A stretch of DNA of 64,000 nt from positions 1-64,000 of the forward strand of contig JAJRQY010000052.1 in assembly GCA_024280015.1 (NCBI GenBank), written 5' to 3'. Of the stretch, positions 36,522 to 44,618 are shown piece by piece (position 1 is the first letter of the stretch; every line of letters starts with the position of its first letter). Below the pieces are notes generated by a model. That model did not search any database. It saw only the letters and a program-made list of their open reading frames with translations, and had not been told where the DNA came from. The stretch comes from Actinomycetes bacterium (lineage in GTDB: Bacteria; Actinomycetota; Acidimicrobiia; Acidimicrobiales; SZUA-35). A program made the translations under genes and the position numbers.

Positions 36522-37989
36522 CTTGGGGAAACTGATTCATGACGGACAGTGGCACGAAGTCGACCCTGCTGCCGGCCACGACTTGAGCCAGGTGTAGGAC
36601 TTGCCCACTTTCCAGACCCACCAACTTGACCTGTCCGAGACGCTGATCAGAATAGGTGGCCCAGCGTCCATCTGGTGATATTGCTGGACCAGGCCATGGC
36701 TCCATCCCGGACAACACGATTTCTCGCCCGGTCTGAATACTGACCAGGCTCATTCCTTCTTCCAACCGGTTCCTGGGGTCCTGGCTCCAGTACCAGGTAT
36801 TTGTTGAATCGATGCCTGCGCCCCACCATTGGGTGTTCTGTACATCGGGACTTGGATAATCCAAGGTGGCGCCGCTGCGTCGATCCATCCACAGACCAGT
36901 ACAACTCAACTCAGCACTACACCGCCGAACCAACACCAGTTCGTCGGTGGCGGCGAGGGCCCAGCCATTGGCAAACCGCCGAAAGTTTCCTTCACTTGTC
37001 TCTTCGTGCACTCCCCCGCCAATGGCGTTCACCAGATCGCTCGGCCCCAATCCAACCGGACTAACGCTAGCGGGCAAGCTAACGCTGCGAATGGCCTCAC
37101 CAGTGGCCAGATTGATCAGAGTTCGGGTCTGGGAACCATCTTCGTTGCTATAGGTGAGAGCCCACGCCGACTCTTCGCTATCCCCAATTGACAACTGGGG
37201 CCAGTTGTCACTCACGTCGAGCCCGATAGGACTCGCCCCAAGGTCATCGAATGAGATGGAGCTCGGCCGCCCGGATTCAGTGGCCAGGACAAGGTGGGTG
37301 GCTGTAACCAGGATGACGTCGCCGCGAAATTTTGGGAGCTCGACCACGCGATGTGACTCAAGATCGACCAGCGACCCTGAGCCGTGGCCGCTGACCAGCA
37401 GAGCAAATCCAATTGGCTCGGCGAGGACCACAGCCTCTCCCGCCTCGTTAAGTAAGGCCAGGTCGAGCGGATTCTCTTCGTCTGGCGTGGAAGCGACTGG
37501 GACTGAGGCACCTGGGTCAGTGGAATCAACTGGACCCTTGTCCACTTCCTCCGTCTCCATTTCCTCGTCCTCTGCGACCTCCTCGGGCGTTGCCGCCGGT
37601 GAGTCTCCAGCCAATGCCACTGCTGGCTCGGTACCCTCCCCTCTCTCAATTCCAGCCTGATCATCGCTGGCCGGGCCGTCGCCGGACCCGAAGGTCAGAG
37701 ACCAGCCAATGAGTCCAATCACGGCCAAAGCAGCAATGGCGAACCACTTGTTGGATGAGTGTTTGGAGGTCACTTCGGTCGAACTGGCTGCCGAGCCCGC
37801 ATGAGACATCACGGGCGTCAGAATATGGATCTGGTCAGCAGCACTTGCCGCCGTCGTACCAAGATCAACACGGCCGGGCTGGTTTGGGTCCGTGCTCGTT
37901 GAGTGACGGTTGCTCAGGCGACTCCCGCACGTCGAACAGAATGCTGTCCTTGTTCTGCTTCGAGTTCCACACTGGGCACAGGCCACCAC
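36514..37989 (-). CDS. Zinc-ribbon, TM-anchored putative beta-propeller protein, unknown function
   Basis: N-terminal CAQCGTRSRTRTAFCSTCGSRL zinc ribbon, TM (FAIAALAVIGLIGWSLTF), beta-propeller-like extracytoplasmic region. Confidence 0.65.
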   Translation of the reverse strand: MVACAQCGTRSRTRTAFCSTCGSRLSNRHSTSTDPNQPGRVDLGTTAASAADQIHILTPVMSHAGSAASSTEVTSKHSSNKWFAIAALAVIGLIGWSLTFGSGDGPASDDQAGIERGEGTEPAVALAGDSPAATPEEVAEDEEMETEEVDKGPVDSTDPGASVPVASTPDEENPLDLALLNEAGEAVVLAEPIGFALLVSGHGSGSLVDLESHRVVELPKFRGDVILVTATHLVLATESGRPSSISFDDLGASPIGLDVSDNWPQLSIGDSEESAWALTYSNEDGSQTRTLINLATGEAIRSVSLPASVSPVGLGPSDLVNAIGGGVHEETSEGNFRRFANGWALAATDELVLVRRCSAELSCTGLWMDRRSGATLDYPSPDVQNTQWWGAGIDSTNTWYWSQDPRNRLEEGMSLVSIQTGREIVLSGMEPWPGPAISPDGRWATYSDQRLGQVKLVGLESGQVLHLAQVVAGSRVDFVPLSVMNQFPQDG

Positions 37990-38079
37990 GCTCAGAGACT
38001 AGATCATGGTGACCTCCCCGCGACAGCGGAACCAGGTTGTTGGAGGGAATCTCCGCCCACCGGGAGGGGTTCCTCGCTC

Positions 38080-38922
38080 GTGACCACTGCATTCGTATTC
38101 TCCGGCGGCGCCAGTCTCGGCTCCATACAGGTGGGGATGGCCCTCGCCCTCGACGAAGCCGGAATCCGACCTGACCTCATTGTCGGAACGTCGGTCGGCG
38201 CCATCAACGGTGCTTGGATGGCCTCTGGTCAAGGACCGAGCCAGCTGGCCGACATCTGGCAAGGACTACGTCGCCAAGATCTCTTCCCCCTCCGTCCCCT
38301 GGTCGGCCTTCGTGGCTTCCTGGGTAAGCGAAGCTTCTTCATTCCCAACACCGGTTTGCGGCGCGTCCTGGATGCCAATATTCCCTACGCCCGGTTGGAA
38401 GATGCTCCGATTCCCCTCACGGTCATCGCAACCGATGCCCAAACTGGAGGGGAGGTCGCGCTCAGCAGTGGGCCAACGATTCCCGCCATCCTGGCCAGTT
38501 CGGCCTTGCCGGCCATCTTTCCTCCCATTCGCCTCCAGGGTCGGTTGCTCATCGATGGAGGCGTCGCCAACAACACCCCAATCACCCGAGCGATCGAGGC
38601 TGGAGCCTCCACGGTCTATGTCTTGTCCACCGGCTATTCCTGTGGCCTTACCGAGCCACCACAAGGAGCCCTCGCCCTTGGATTGCACTCGGTGGCCATG
38701 CTGGTTCAGCAACGGTTGGTCCTGGAGACCTCCACCCGCGACTATCCCGTTCCCGTCCACCTGATCCCTCCGCCGTGTCCAATCAGTGTTCCACCAACCG
38801 ATTTCAGCCAGACCGATCAGCTCATGGAGCGGGCCCTGGTCGGCACTCGCCAGTGGCTAGGCAACGGCTGTCCCCGAGCCATGCCGCTGGACGTTCACCA
38901 GCACGCGCTGGCCAGAACCTAA
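38080..38922 (+). CDS. Patatin-like phospholipase (RssA-like)
   Basis: VTTAFVFSGGASLGSIQVGMALALDEAGIRPDLIVGTSVGAINGAW (GxSxG) ... DGGVANNTP (DGG). Confidence 0.93.
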   Translation: MTTAFVFSGGASLGSIQVGMALALDEAGIRPDLIVGTSVGAINGAWMASGQGPSQLADIWQGLRRQDLFPLRPLVGLRGFLGKRSFFIPNTGLRRVLDANIPYARLEDAPIPLTVIATDAQTGGEVALSSGPTIPAILASSALPAIFPPIRLQGRLLIDGGVANNTPITRAIEAGASTVYVLSTGYSCGLTEPPQGALALGLHSVAMLVQQRLVLETSTRDYPVPVHLIPPPCPISVPPTDFSQTDQLMERALVGTRQWLGNGCPRAMPLDVHQHALART

Positions 38923-38975
38923 AACGCAACACTAGGGTTGCACTAACAAGACGTTCGGCCTAGGACTGGAACCAC

Positions 38976-39323
38976 ATGCGCGAAATCCAGATCAAGCGAG
39001 AATTCAGCAAATCGCCAGACGAGGTGTGGCCCGTGCTGAGTGATCTGGATCGCTGGTTGGAACCCGGGGTGCGGTGGCGTGTCGACGCGGAAGCTAGTCG
39101 GCCGGGCAAGACCCTGGTGGCCAGGCTCTGGGAGCGCCCCGGAGCATCGAGCCTGGTAACCGTCGAGCTGGAGGCTGCCGGCACTGGCGGCACCACCGTG
39201 ACCATTACCGAGCATCAAGACCGAAACTTCGAGGTGGACGCAACTCTCTTGGCCCCAGGCCGAACCATCGGCTACCGGTTGCCATCCCAGCGTGCTTCAG
39301 CCAACATGCTTGCCTCAGCGTGA
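38976..39323 (+). CDS. SRPBCC/AHSA1-family protein
   Basis: MREIQIKREFSKSPDEVWPVLSDLDRWLEPGVRWRVDAEASRPGKTLVARLWE...; GTGA overlap with the ArsR gene. Confidence 0.75.
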   Translation: MREIQIKREFSKSPDEVWPVLSDLDRWLEPGVRWRVDAEASRPGKTLVARLWERPGASSLVTVELEAAGTGGTTVTITEHQDRNFEVDATLLAPGRTIGYRLPSQRASANMLASA

Positions 39324-39685
39324 TACAGAGTTCGAACACTCCGGCCGGTAAGCCGAGAGGTCCGTCCAAAGCCGACGGTGACGATGCGCACGGCGTGATC
39401 TTCTCTGCTCTGGCCGATGGCACACGACGTCAGCTCTTGACCATGCTGGCCGAACAGCCCCAGTCAGCTTCGGGGCTTTCTCGCCACGTTGACATCAGTC
39501 GCCAAGCCGTGGCCAAACATTTGAGCTTATTGGAAGCAGCCAACCTCATCGCTCCCCACCGAGTTGGGCGGGAGATCCAGTTCCGGGTGCAACCTGGCAG
39601 CCTTGGGGCGACCTTGGAGTGGATGGAGAAGACCACCATGGTTTGGGAACAGCGATTGGACCGGCTCGAATCTGAGCTGGACTAG
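39320..39685 (+). CDS. ArsR-family transcriptional regulator
   Basis: IFSALADGTRRQLLTMLAEQPQSASGLSRHVDISRQAVAKHLSLLEAANLIAPHRVGREIQFRV. Confidence 0.93.
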   Translation: MIQSSNTPAGKPRGPSKADGDDAHGVIFSALADGTRRQLLTMLAEQPQSASGLSRHVDISRQAVAKHLSLLEAANLIAPHRVGREIQFRVQPGSLGATLEWMEKTTMVWEQRLDRLESELD

Positions 39686-39714
39686 GAGGGGACCAGCCGC
39701 GGTCGGGCCTGGCG

Positions 39715-41049
39715 CTACTTGATGGTGCTGGCGGCCTTCTCGATGCCCTTGGCTAGGGAAGCAACTTCGGGGGCGGCGTCACGATCACCAGTAATGCCAA
39801 AGTGGAATTGGTCTCGGTAACTCATGACAGCAACGCCGATGCGAACTCCAGCGGCCAGAGGTATGGCCGGAATGACGGCAACCATCGGCTGATCTAGCAG
39901 GGTGACCGTCTCGCGCGGCCCGGGGGCATTGATGGTGACCGTCTCGATACCGTCTCGATCGGTTCCGGCCAGTGTCGCAGCTCGGGCCCCGAGGGCGCAG
40001 AGAGTTGGCGCCGAAAGGCCTCGCAAATTCATGAGAGCATCGCCGGCAACGGCACGAGAATGGTTGGAGTGACTGGACGTCTGACCAGCAATCTTGGCCG
40101 CCATTGACTCCAGATCTGCTTCGCCAACCGGCAGGTCAGCCTCCAACGCCGTCACCTCATTGATGAAGGCATCGGCCGAGGCGACGGCCAGAGGCACCAG
40201 TGACCGGACACTTTGTGGGACCGGGGTGTCGGAATGCTCGAACATGGCCCGAAAGCCGGCAGAGATCAGGGCCAAAACCACATCATTGGTTGAGACGTCA
40301 AACTTGGTGCGAGCCCGCCGGATTGCTTCGGCATCGACTACGGCCGGAATCCAGCGACGGTGCGGTCCAAGGGCTCGACTCAGGCCGGAGACAGGCTTGT
40401 TGCCGACCAGCGACTCAGCGGCTTTCGCTATCTCCTGCCAAGGCCGTTTCACCACCCGACGAGCAATTCTAAACTGCTCTCCGGGATCCAGCATCAGGTC
40501 AGTCAGACCACTGTTCAACAGCTCATTGGCACTGGGAACGGGGCCCGGTGACCAACGATCGGCCGGACGATGGCGCGGCATCTTGACCTGGTCAACCATC
40601 AAAGCCAGTGGGTCAGTACCAGAAACACCGTCGATCATCGAATGGTGGGCCTTGGAAATGATGGCCCACTGGCGCTTAGGTAGGCCGCTAACAATCCACA
40701 TCTCCCATAGGGGCTTACCCCGATCCAACCGTTGAGAAAGAACTCGTCCAACGAGCCGGTTCAAGGAGAGGAGACTGCCACCCTTGGGCAGACCGGTGTG
40801 CCGAAGGTGATAGTCAAGATTGAACTCGGGGTCATCAACCCATACCGGGCGTTCGACTCGGAACGGAACATCCATCACTCGCTGACGAAGGCGAGGAACA
40901 AGGACAGCTCGGCTGGATAGTCGCTCTTTCAAGGCTTTGAACGGTGGCTCTGGACCATCGAAGATGGCGATGGTCATCATGTGCATGGCCATGATCTCAT
41001 CCTCCAGGTGGAGGAATTTTGCGTCATCAGCTGTTAGTCGTTCAATCAC
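39715..41049 (-). CDS. WS/DGAT-family wax ester synthase / diacylglycerol O-acyltransferase
   Basis: AHHSMIDGVSGTD (HHxxxDG) ...; WS/DGAT C-terminal LSAPTLCALGARAATLAG...ETVTINAPGPRETVTLLDQPMV. Confidence 0.93.
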   Translation of the reverse strand: MIERLTADDAKFLHLEDEIMAMHMMTIAIFDGPEPPFKALKERLSSRAVLVPRLRQRVMDVPFRVERPVWVDDPEFNLDYHLRHTGLPKGGSLLSLNRLVGRVLSQRLDRGKPLWEMWIVSGLPKRQWAIISKAHHSMIDGVSGTDPLALMVDQVKMPRHRPADRWSPGPVPSANELLNSGLTDLMLDPGEQFRIARRVVKRPWQEIAKAAESLVGNKPVSGLSRALGPHRRWIPAVVDAEAIRRARTKFDVSTNDVVLALISAGFRAMFEHSDTPVPQSVRSLVPLAVASADAFINEVTALEADLPVGEADLESMAAKIAGQTSSHSNHSRAVAGDALMNLRGLSAPTLCALGARAATLAGTDRDGIETVTINAPGPRETVTLLDQPMVAVIPAIPLAAGVRIGVAVMSYRDQFHFGITGDRDAAPEVASLAKGIEKAASTIK

Positions 41050-41086
41050 AATGATCTCCCAGAGTTCTTGGCCACAAGAGTTCGCA

Positions 41087-42088
41087 TCAGCCGGGGTAGG
41101 GCACGTCGGCTGGCGATTCGAGCAAGCGGCCCGCTTTTCGCAAGATACCCATGAGTGAGTCGTCCTGGTTGTCCAGTGATTCGGCGGCCGATGAACTGGA
41201 TGCCACCAGGACTGAAACCACGCGGGTGGGATCCATCGGGTTAACTCCCGCAGCCTCAGAGACCGAAGAGTCGGGTTCCAGAAGCATGGTTGGGATACCC
41301 GCCTTTTCTAACGCTCGCAGCTCCGACCGAATCTGTGCCCTTGGGAACGATCGAATGGCCGACTTGATCGGCGAGCTGTACTGCAGATTGTCCATGGACA
41401 TTGGCGAAAGGACCACAACCAGGTCCAGGTTCATTTCCGTCAGAAGTGCCGCATTGGTGGCCGAGCGCATTCCCCCATCCACATAGCGTTGTCCATTGAT
41501 GACAACTGGCTTATAAAATCCAGGGATGGCACAACTGGCCTCGACCGCGCTGGAGACATCGACTTCCATCGAGTCCCGGCCAAAGACCGTGAGTCTGCCT
41601 GTCTTGAGAGATACTGCCGGTATCCACAGGGCCTTGTCCGGCCAGTGCGAGTCGTGGACAACGCTGGCTTGTTCGCCAACAGCAAAGGTGTCGACTCGAC
41701 CGGCCGGAAGCGCTCCTGCCAGCACAGTAAGAGGACGTAGGCGAAGTCCACGCATCACTTCGCGGGCGACAAGACTGGGGGATGCTGGACCAAACCAGGC
41801 CCCGCCCAGGAGACGCTGGCCGCGGCCTGAGACTTGTCGGAGTCTGGCCATCCCGACGGGGTCGGTTGTGACCGACATGATGCGGTCCAACAACTCACCA
41901 CAGGAAACATTGCCTCGCAGGATTGACGCAATGCTGGAGCCAGCGGATGTTCCAACGATGATTTCTGCTGTCCGTGGATCCCAGCCGGTCGACTCTTCGA
42001 TCGCGCTCAGGGTTCCGGCATGGAAGGAGTATCCGGCAATTCCGCCGGCTCCAAGCACCAACCCGATCTTGGGTGCCTGCTCTGTCAC
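41087..42088 (-). CDS. Patatin-like phospholipase
   Basis: IGLVLGAGGIAGYSFHAGTLSAIEESTGWDPRTAEIIVGTSAGSSIAS (GxSxG) ... DGGMRSATNA. Confidence 0.92.
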   Translation of the reverse strand: MTEQAPKIGLVLGAGGIAGYSFHAGTLSAIEESTGWDPRTAEIIVGTSAGSSIASILRGNVSCGELLDRIMSVTTDPVGMARLRQVSGRGQRLLGGAWFGPASPSLVAREVMRGLRLRPLTVLAGALPAGRVDTFAVGEQASVVHDSHWPDKALWIPAVSLKTGRLTVFGRDSMEVDVSSAVEASCAIPGFYKPVVINGQRYVDGGMRSATNAALLTEMNLDLVVVLSPMSMDNLQYSSPIKSAIRSFPRAQIRSELRALEKAGIPTMLLEPDSSVSEAAGVNPMDPTRVVSVLVASSSSAAESLDNQDDSLMGILRKAGRLLESPADVPYPG

Positions 42089-42558
42089 CGCGCGCCGCCC
42101 TTGGAAGAAGTATCGCCCTTCTTCGGGCTAGCTTTCTTGTGAGTCTTGGATTTCTTGTCAGGACTGTTGGCGGCATCGTTGGCCACAAGAAAAGACCGAT
42201 AGACGCCGAGCAATGCCTGCTTCTGGTCCTCATCCAGGGCATCATCACAGCGGATGACACTCTCAGTGTCGGTCTTCTGGGAGGAGTCGGCCTCATTGTC
42301 ACTACGCAGGCCAGCGTAGGAAAGCAGGGTTTCGATTGGCAGGTTCAGCGCCTTGGACATGGCCCGGACAACGCGGAGCGAGGGCTCATGGAGCCCTCGT
42401 TCGATCTGACTCACATAGGGATCTGACAAGTTGGTGAGCTTGGCCAATTCCCGTTGGGACAGGTTTGCCAGCTTGCGCTGGGTTTTTATGAACGCTCCCA
42501 GGGCGCCAAAATTGTCGTCGCCACCACCATTGCTTTTGTCTTTACTGCTGGTCGTCAC
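42085..42558 (-). CDS. XRE-family HTH regulator
   Basis: FGALGAFIKTQRKLANLSQRELAKLTNLSDPYVSQIERGLHEPSLRVVRAMSKALNLPIETLLSYAG; stop overlaps patatin GTG start (GTGA). Confidence 0.93.
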   Translation of the reverse strand: MTTSSKDKSNGGGDDNFGALGAFIKTQRKLANLSQRELAKLTNLSDPYVSQIERGLHEPSLRVVRAMSKALNLPIETLLSYAGLRSDNEADSSQKTDTESVIRCDDALDEDQKQALLGVYRSFLVANDAANSPDKKSKTHKKASPKKGDTSSKGGAR

Positions 42559-42623
42559 AGGGAGTCTCGTTCTCGAAGGGCTTTGCCCTTATTGTCGGCC
42601 GAAATAGCAAAGGCGACAGTCTT

Positions 42624-43034
42624 TCAGGAAGCAGTCTTGCGAGCAGTCGTCTTGCGAACGGCACGCTTCTTCGTAGCAGGAGCCTTCTTGACTGTGGCTT
42701 TCTTGGTGGTGGTTGTCTTGGCGGTGGCCTTGGCTGCTGGAGCCTTCTTGGCCGGGGCCCAGACGTTCACCAGATCCATGGCGAATTTGCGGTTGGCCTT
42801 GGTGGCACGCTCGACCAGGTCGAAGTAGGTTCCAACAGCAACAGAAGGTGCCGGGATGCGGTCGGTGACGGTGTCAAGAAGGGGAAGGGCTGGCATTGCC
42901 GGTACCCGGTCAGCGACCTTGTCGTTGAACTGTCCGGCAATTTTCTTGTTGGTTTTGATCACACGGGTCTGGACCGAACCGATGGTTTCGAGGATCTGGT
43001 CCTGAACGTTCTCTACTGTGGTAAGTACTGGCAT
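42624..43034 (-). CDS. Phasin/HBHA-like (lipid-droplet or granule-associated) protein with Lys/Ala/Thr-rich tail
   Basis: Amphipathic N-terminal region (TTVENVQDQILETIGSVQTRVIKTNKKIAGQFNDKVADRV...) plus PAKKAPAAKATAKTTTTKKATVKKAPATKKRAVRKTTARKTAS tail; adjacent XRE gene. Confidence 0.65.
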   Translation of the reverse strand: MPVLTTVENVQDQILETIGSVQTRVIKTNKKIAGQFNDKVADRVPAMPALPLLDTVTDRIPAPSVAVGTYFDLVERATKANRKFAMDLVNVWAPAKKAPAAKATAKTTTTKKATVKKAPATKKRAVRKTTARKTAS

Positions 43035-43082
43035 GTCATTGCTCCATTGCTTGAATTGCTCTTGCGGGCTTCGATACTGCAA

Positions 43083-43134
43083 ACCATAGTACGCAATCCT
43101 AAGTTTGACAAGCATTTGCGAAGGAAACTACGCA
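43083..43134. promoter_or_regulatory. Putative bidirectional promoter/operator of the lipid-storage locus
   Basis: Overlapping -35s TTGACA (+, 43105-43110) and TTGTCA (-, 43106-43111); minus -10 TATGGT at 17-nt spacing; CGCAA (43092-43096) ... TTGCG (43116-43120) inverted repeat centred on the shared -35. Confidence 0.5.
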
Positions 43135-43195
43135 TGACATTCGTCACAAGTACCATTTTGTATCTGCCCCTCGTCCAATCAAGTCTGGAACAGTA

Positions 43196-44608
43196 ATGCC
43201 AGCCGCCATCTTTGACCTCGACCGAACCCTCATCTCCGGCTCATCGGCGCCCATTTTCACTGACCACCTCGAAGCGGTTGGGATCGGGTCAGGACTCAAG
43301 ATCCCTCTCATGGATGAGTTCTACAAGGTGTTTGAGAGCTTGGGTGAGAGTCTGGTGGCGATGCAGATCGCCAGATTCGCTGCCCGCGCCAACAAGGGCT
43401 GGTCCATTGAACTCGTCCAGCAGGCGGCAACGTCGGCGGCTGTCGAACTTGCAGGCATGATCCAACCCTTCGCCCCTCATGTCATTCAGCAACACCGAGA
43501 AGCTGGGCATCAGCTGGTGTTGGCCACCACCTCGCCGGCCGCTTTTGTTACCCCATTGGCTGACCTGCTGGGATTTGATGCAGTGATCGCCACCAGATGG
43601 GGCCAGGTTGATGGCTGCTTTGATGGCACGCTAGATGGCCCGTTTCTCTGGGGAAGACAGAAAATGTTGGCCGTGGGCCACTGGGCCCGCGAGAACAGTA
43701 TTGACCTCAACCAGAGTCACGCCTATTCCGACAGCTACTTCGACGGTTCCCTCCTCCAATCGGTAGGCCACCCCCACGCCATCAACCCCGATCCCCGGCT
43801 TCAAGCCCTGGCTGCGGTCAAGGGCTGGCCGGTACGCCACCTCGACGTCTCCCCCGGCGTCATCAAAATTGGTGGCCAGGAGATCCAGGACTGGTTGCGA
43901 CCCCTCAGCCGACCCGAGCTTGTCCCATACGCAGCCTTCGATTTCGTCGGCGTCGACAAGATACCCAGCACCGGGCCTGCCATTATTGTCTTCAATCATC
44001 GCTCCTACTTCGATCCAACCGCCATCGCCCTCCTGCTGTCCAAGAGTGGCCGGGCCATTCGATTTCTTGGCAAACGCGAGGTGTTCGATACTCCGATTCT
44101 CGGAAAGCTCACGCAAGGCATGGGAGGCATTCCCGTTGACCGGGCCACTGGTTCTGACGAACCGCTGCAGTCCGCGGCCCGCGCCCTGCGAGGCGGCGAG
44201 CTGGTCGCCATGGCGCCCCAAGGAACTATCCCTCGGGGTCCCGCCTTCTTTGACCCCGAGCTCAAGGGTCGCTGGGGTGCGGCGAGACTCGCTGCCCTAA
44301 GCGGGGCACCCATCATCCCCGTTGGCCTTTGGGGAACGGAGAAGGTCTGGCCGCGATCGGCCCGCCTGCCAAAGCTATCTATTCCACGGCCACCAGTTCG
44401 ATTGAACGTTGGCCAGCCGGTTGAACTCGGCCTGGTTGATCCTGATGTTGATACGACGGCCATCATGTCTGCCCTCTCGGCGTTGCTTCCAGAGGAAGCC
44501 CGGCAAGAACATGAGCCGAGTGAGGAAGAATTGGCCTTGACCTATCCCCCCGGCTACAACGGTGACGTCTCCCAAGAGCACGACCGCCGCCCCGGTACCG
44601 ACACGTGA
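43196..44608 (+). CDS. HAD-IB phosphatase-like / PlsC acyltransferase fusion
   Basis: MPAAIFDLDRTLISGSSAPIF; NHRSYFDPTAIALLLSKSGRAIRFLGKREVFDTPILG; APQGTIPRGPAFF. Confidence 0.93.
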   Translation: MPAAIFDLDRTLISGSSAPIFTDHLEAVGIGSGLKIPLMDEFYKVFESLGESLVAMQIARFAARANKGWSIELVQQAATSAAVELAGMIQPFAPHVIQQHREAGHQLVLATTSPAAFVTPLADLLGFDAVIATRWGQVDGCFDGTLDGPFLWGRQKMLAVGHWARENSIDLNQSHAYSDSYFDGSLLQSVGHPHAINPDPRLQALAAVKGWPVRHLDVSPGVIKIGGQEIQDWLRPLSRPELVPYAAFDFVGVDKIPSTGPAIIVFNHRSYFDPTAIALLLSKSGRAIRFLGKREVFDTPILGKLTQGMGGIPVDRATGSDEPLQSAARALRGGELVAMAPQGTIPRGPAFFDPELKGRWGAARLAALSGAPIIPVGLWGTEKVWPRSARLPKLSIPRPPVRLNVGQPVELGLVDPDVDTTAIMSALSALLPEEARQEHEPSEEELALTYPPGYNGDVSQEHDRRPGTDT

Positions 44609-44618
44609 GGATCCCATC

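Noticed and set aside
38976-39685. SRPBCC + ArsR pair as a novel toxin-antitoxin or arsenic system
   Set aside because: AHSA1/SRPBCC-ArsR pairs are a common arrangement. No arsenic genes or toxin features are present.
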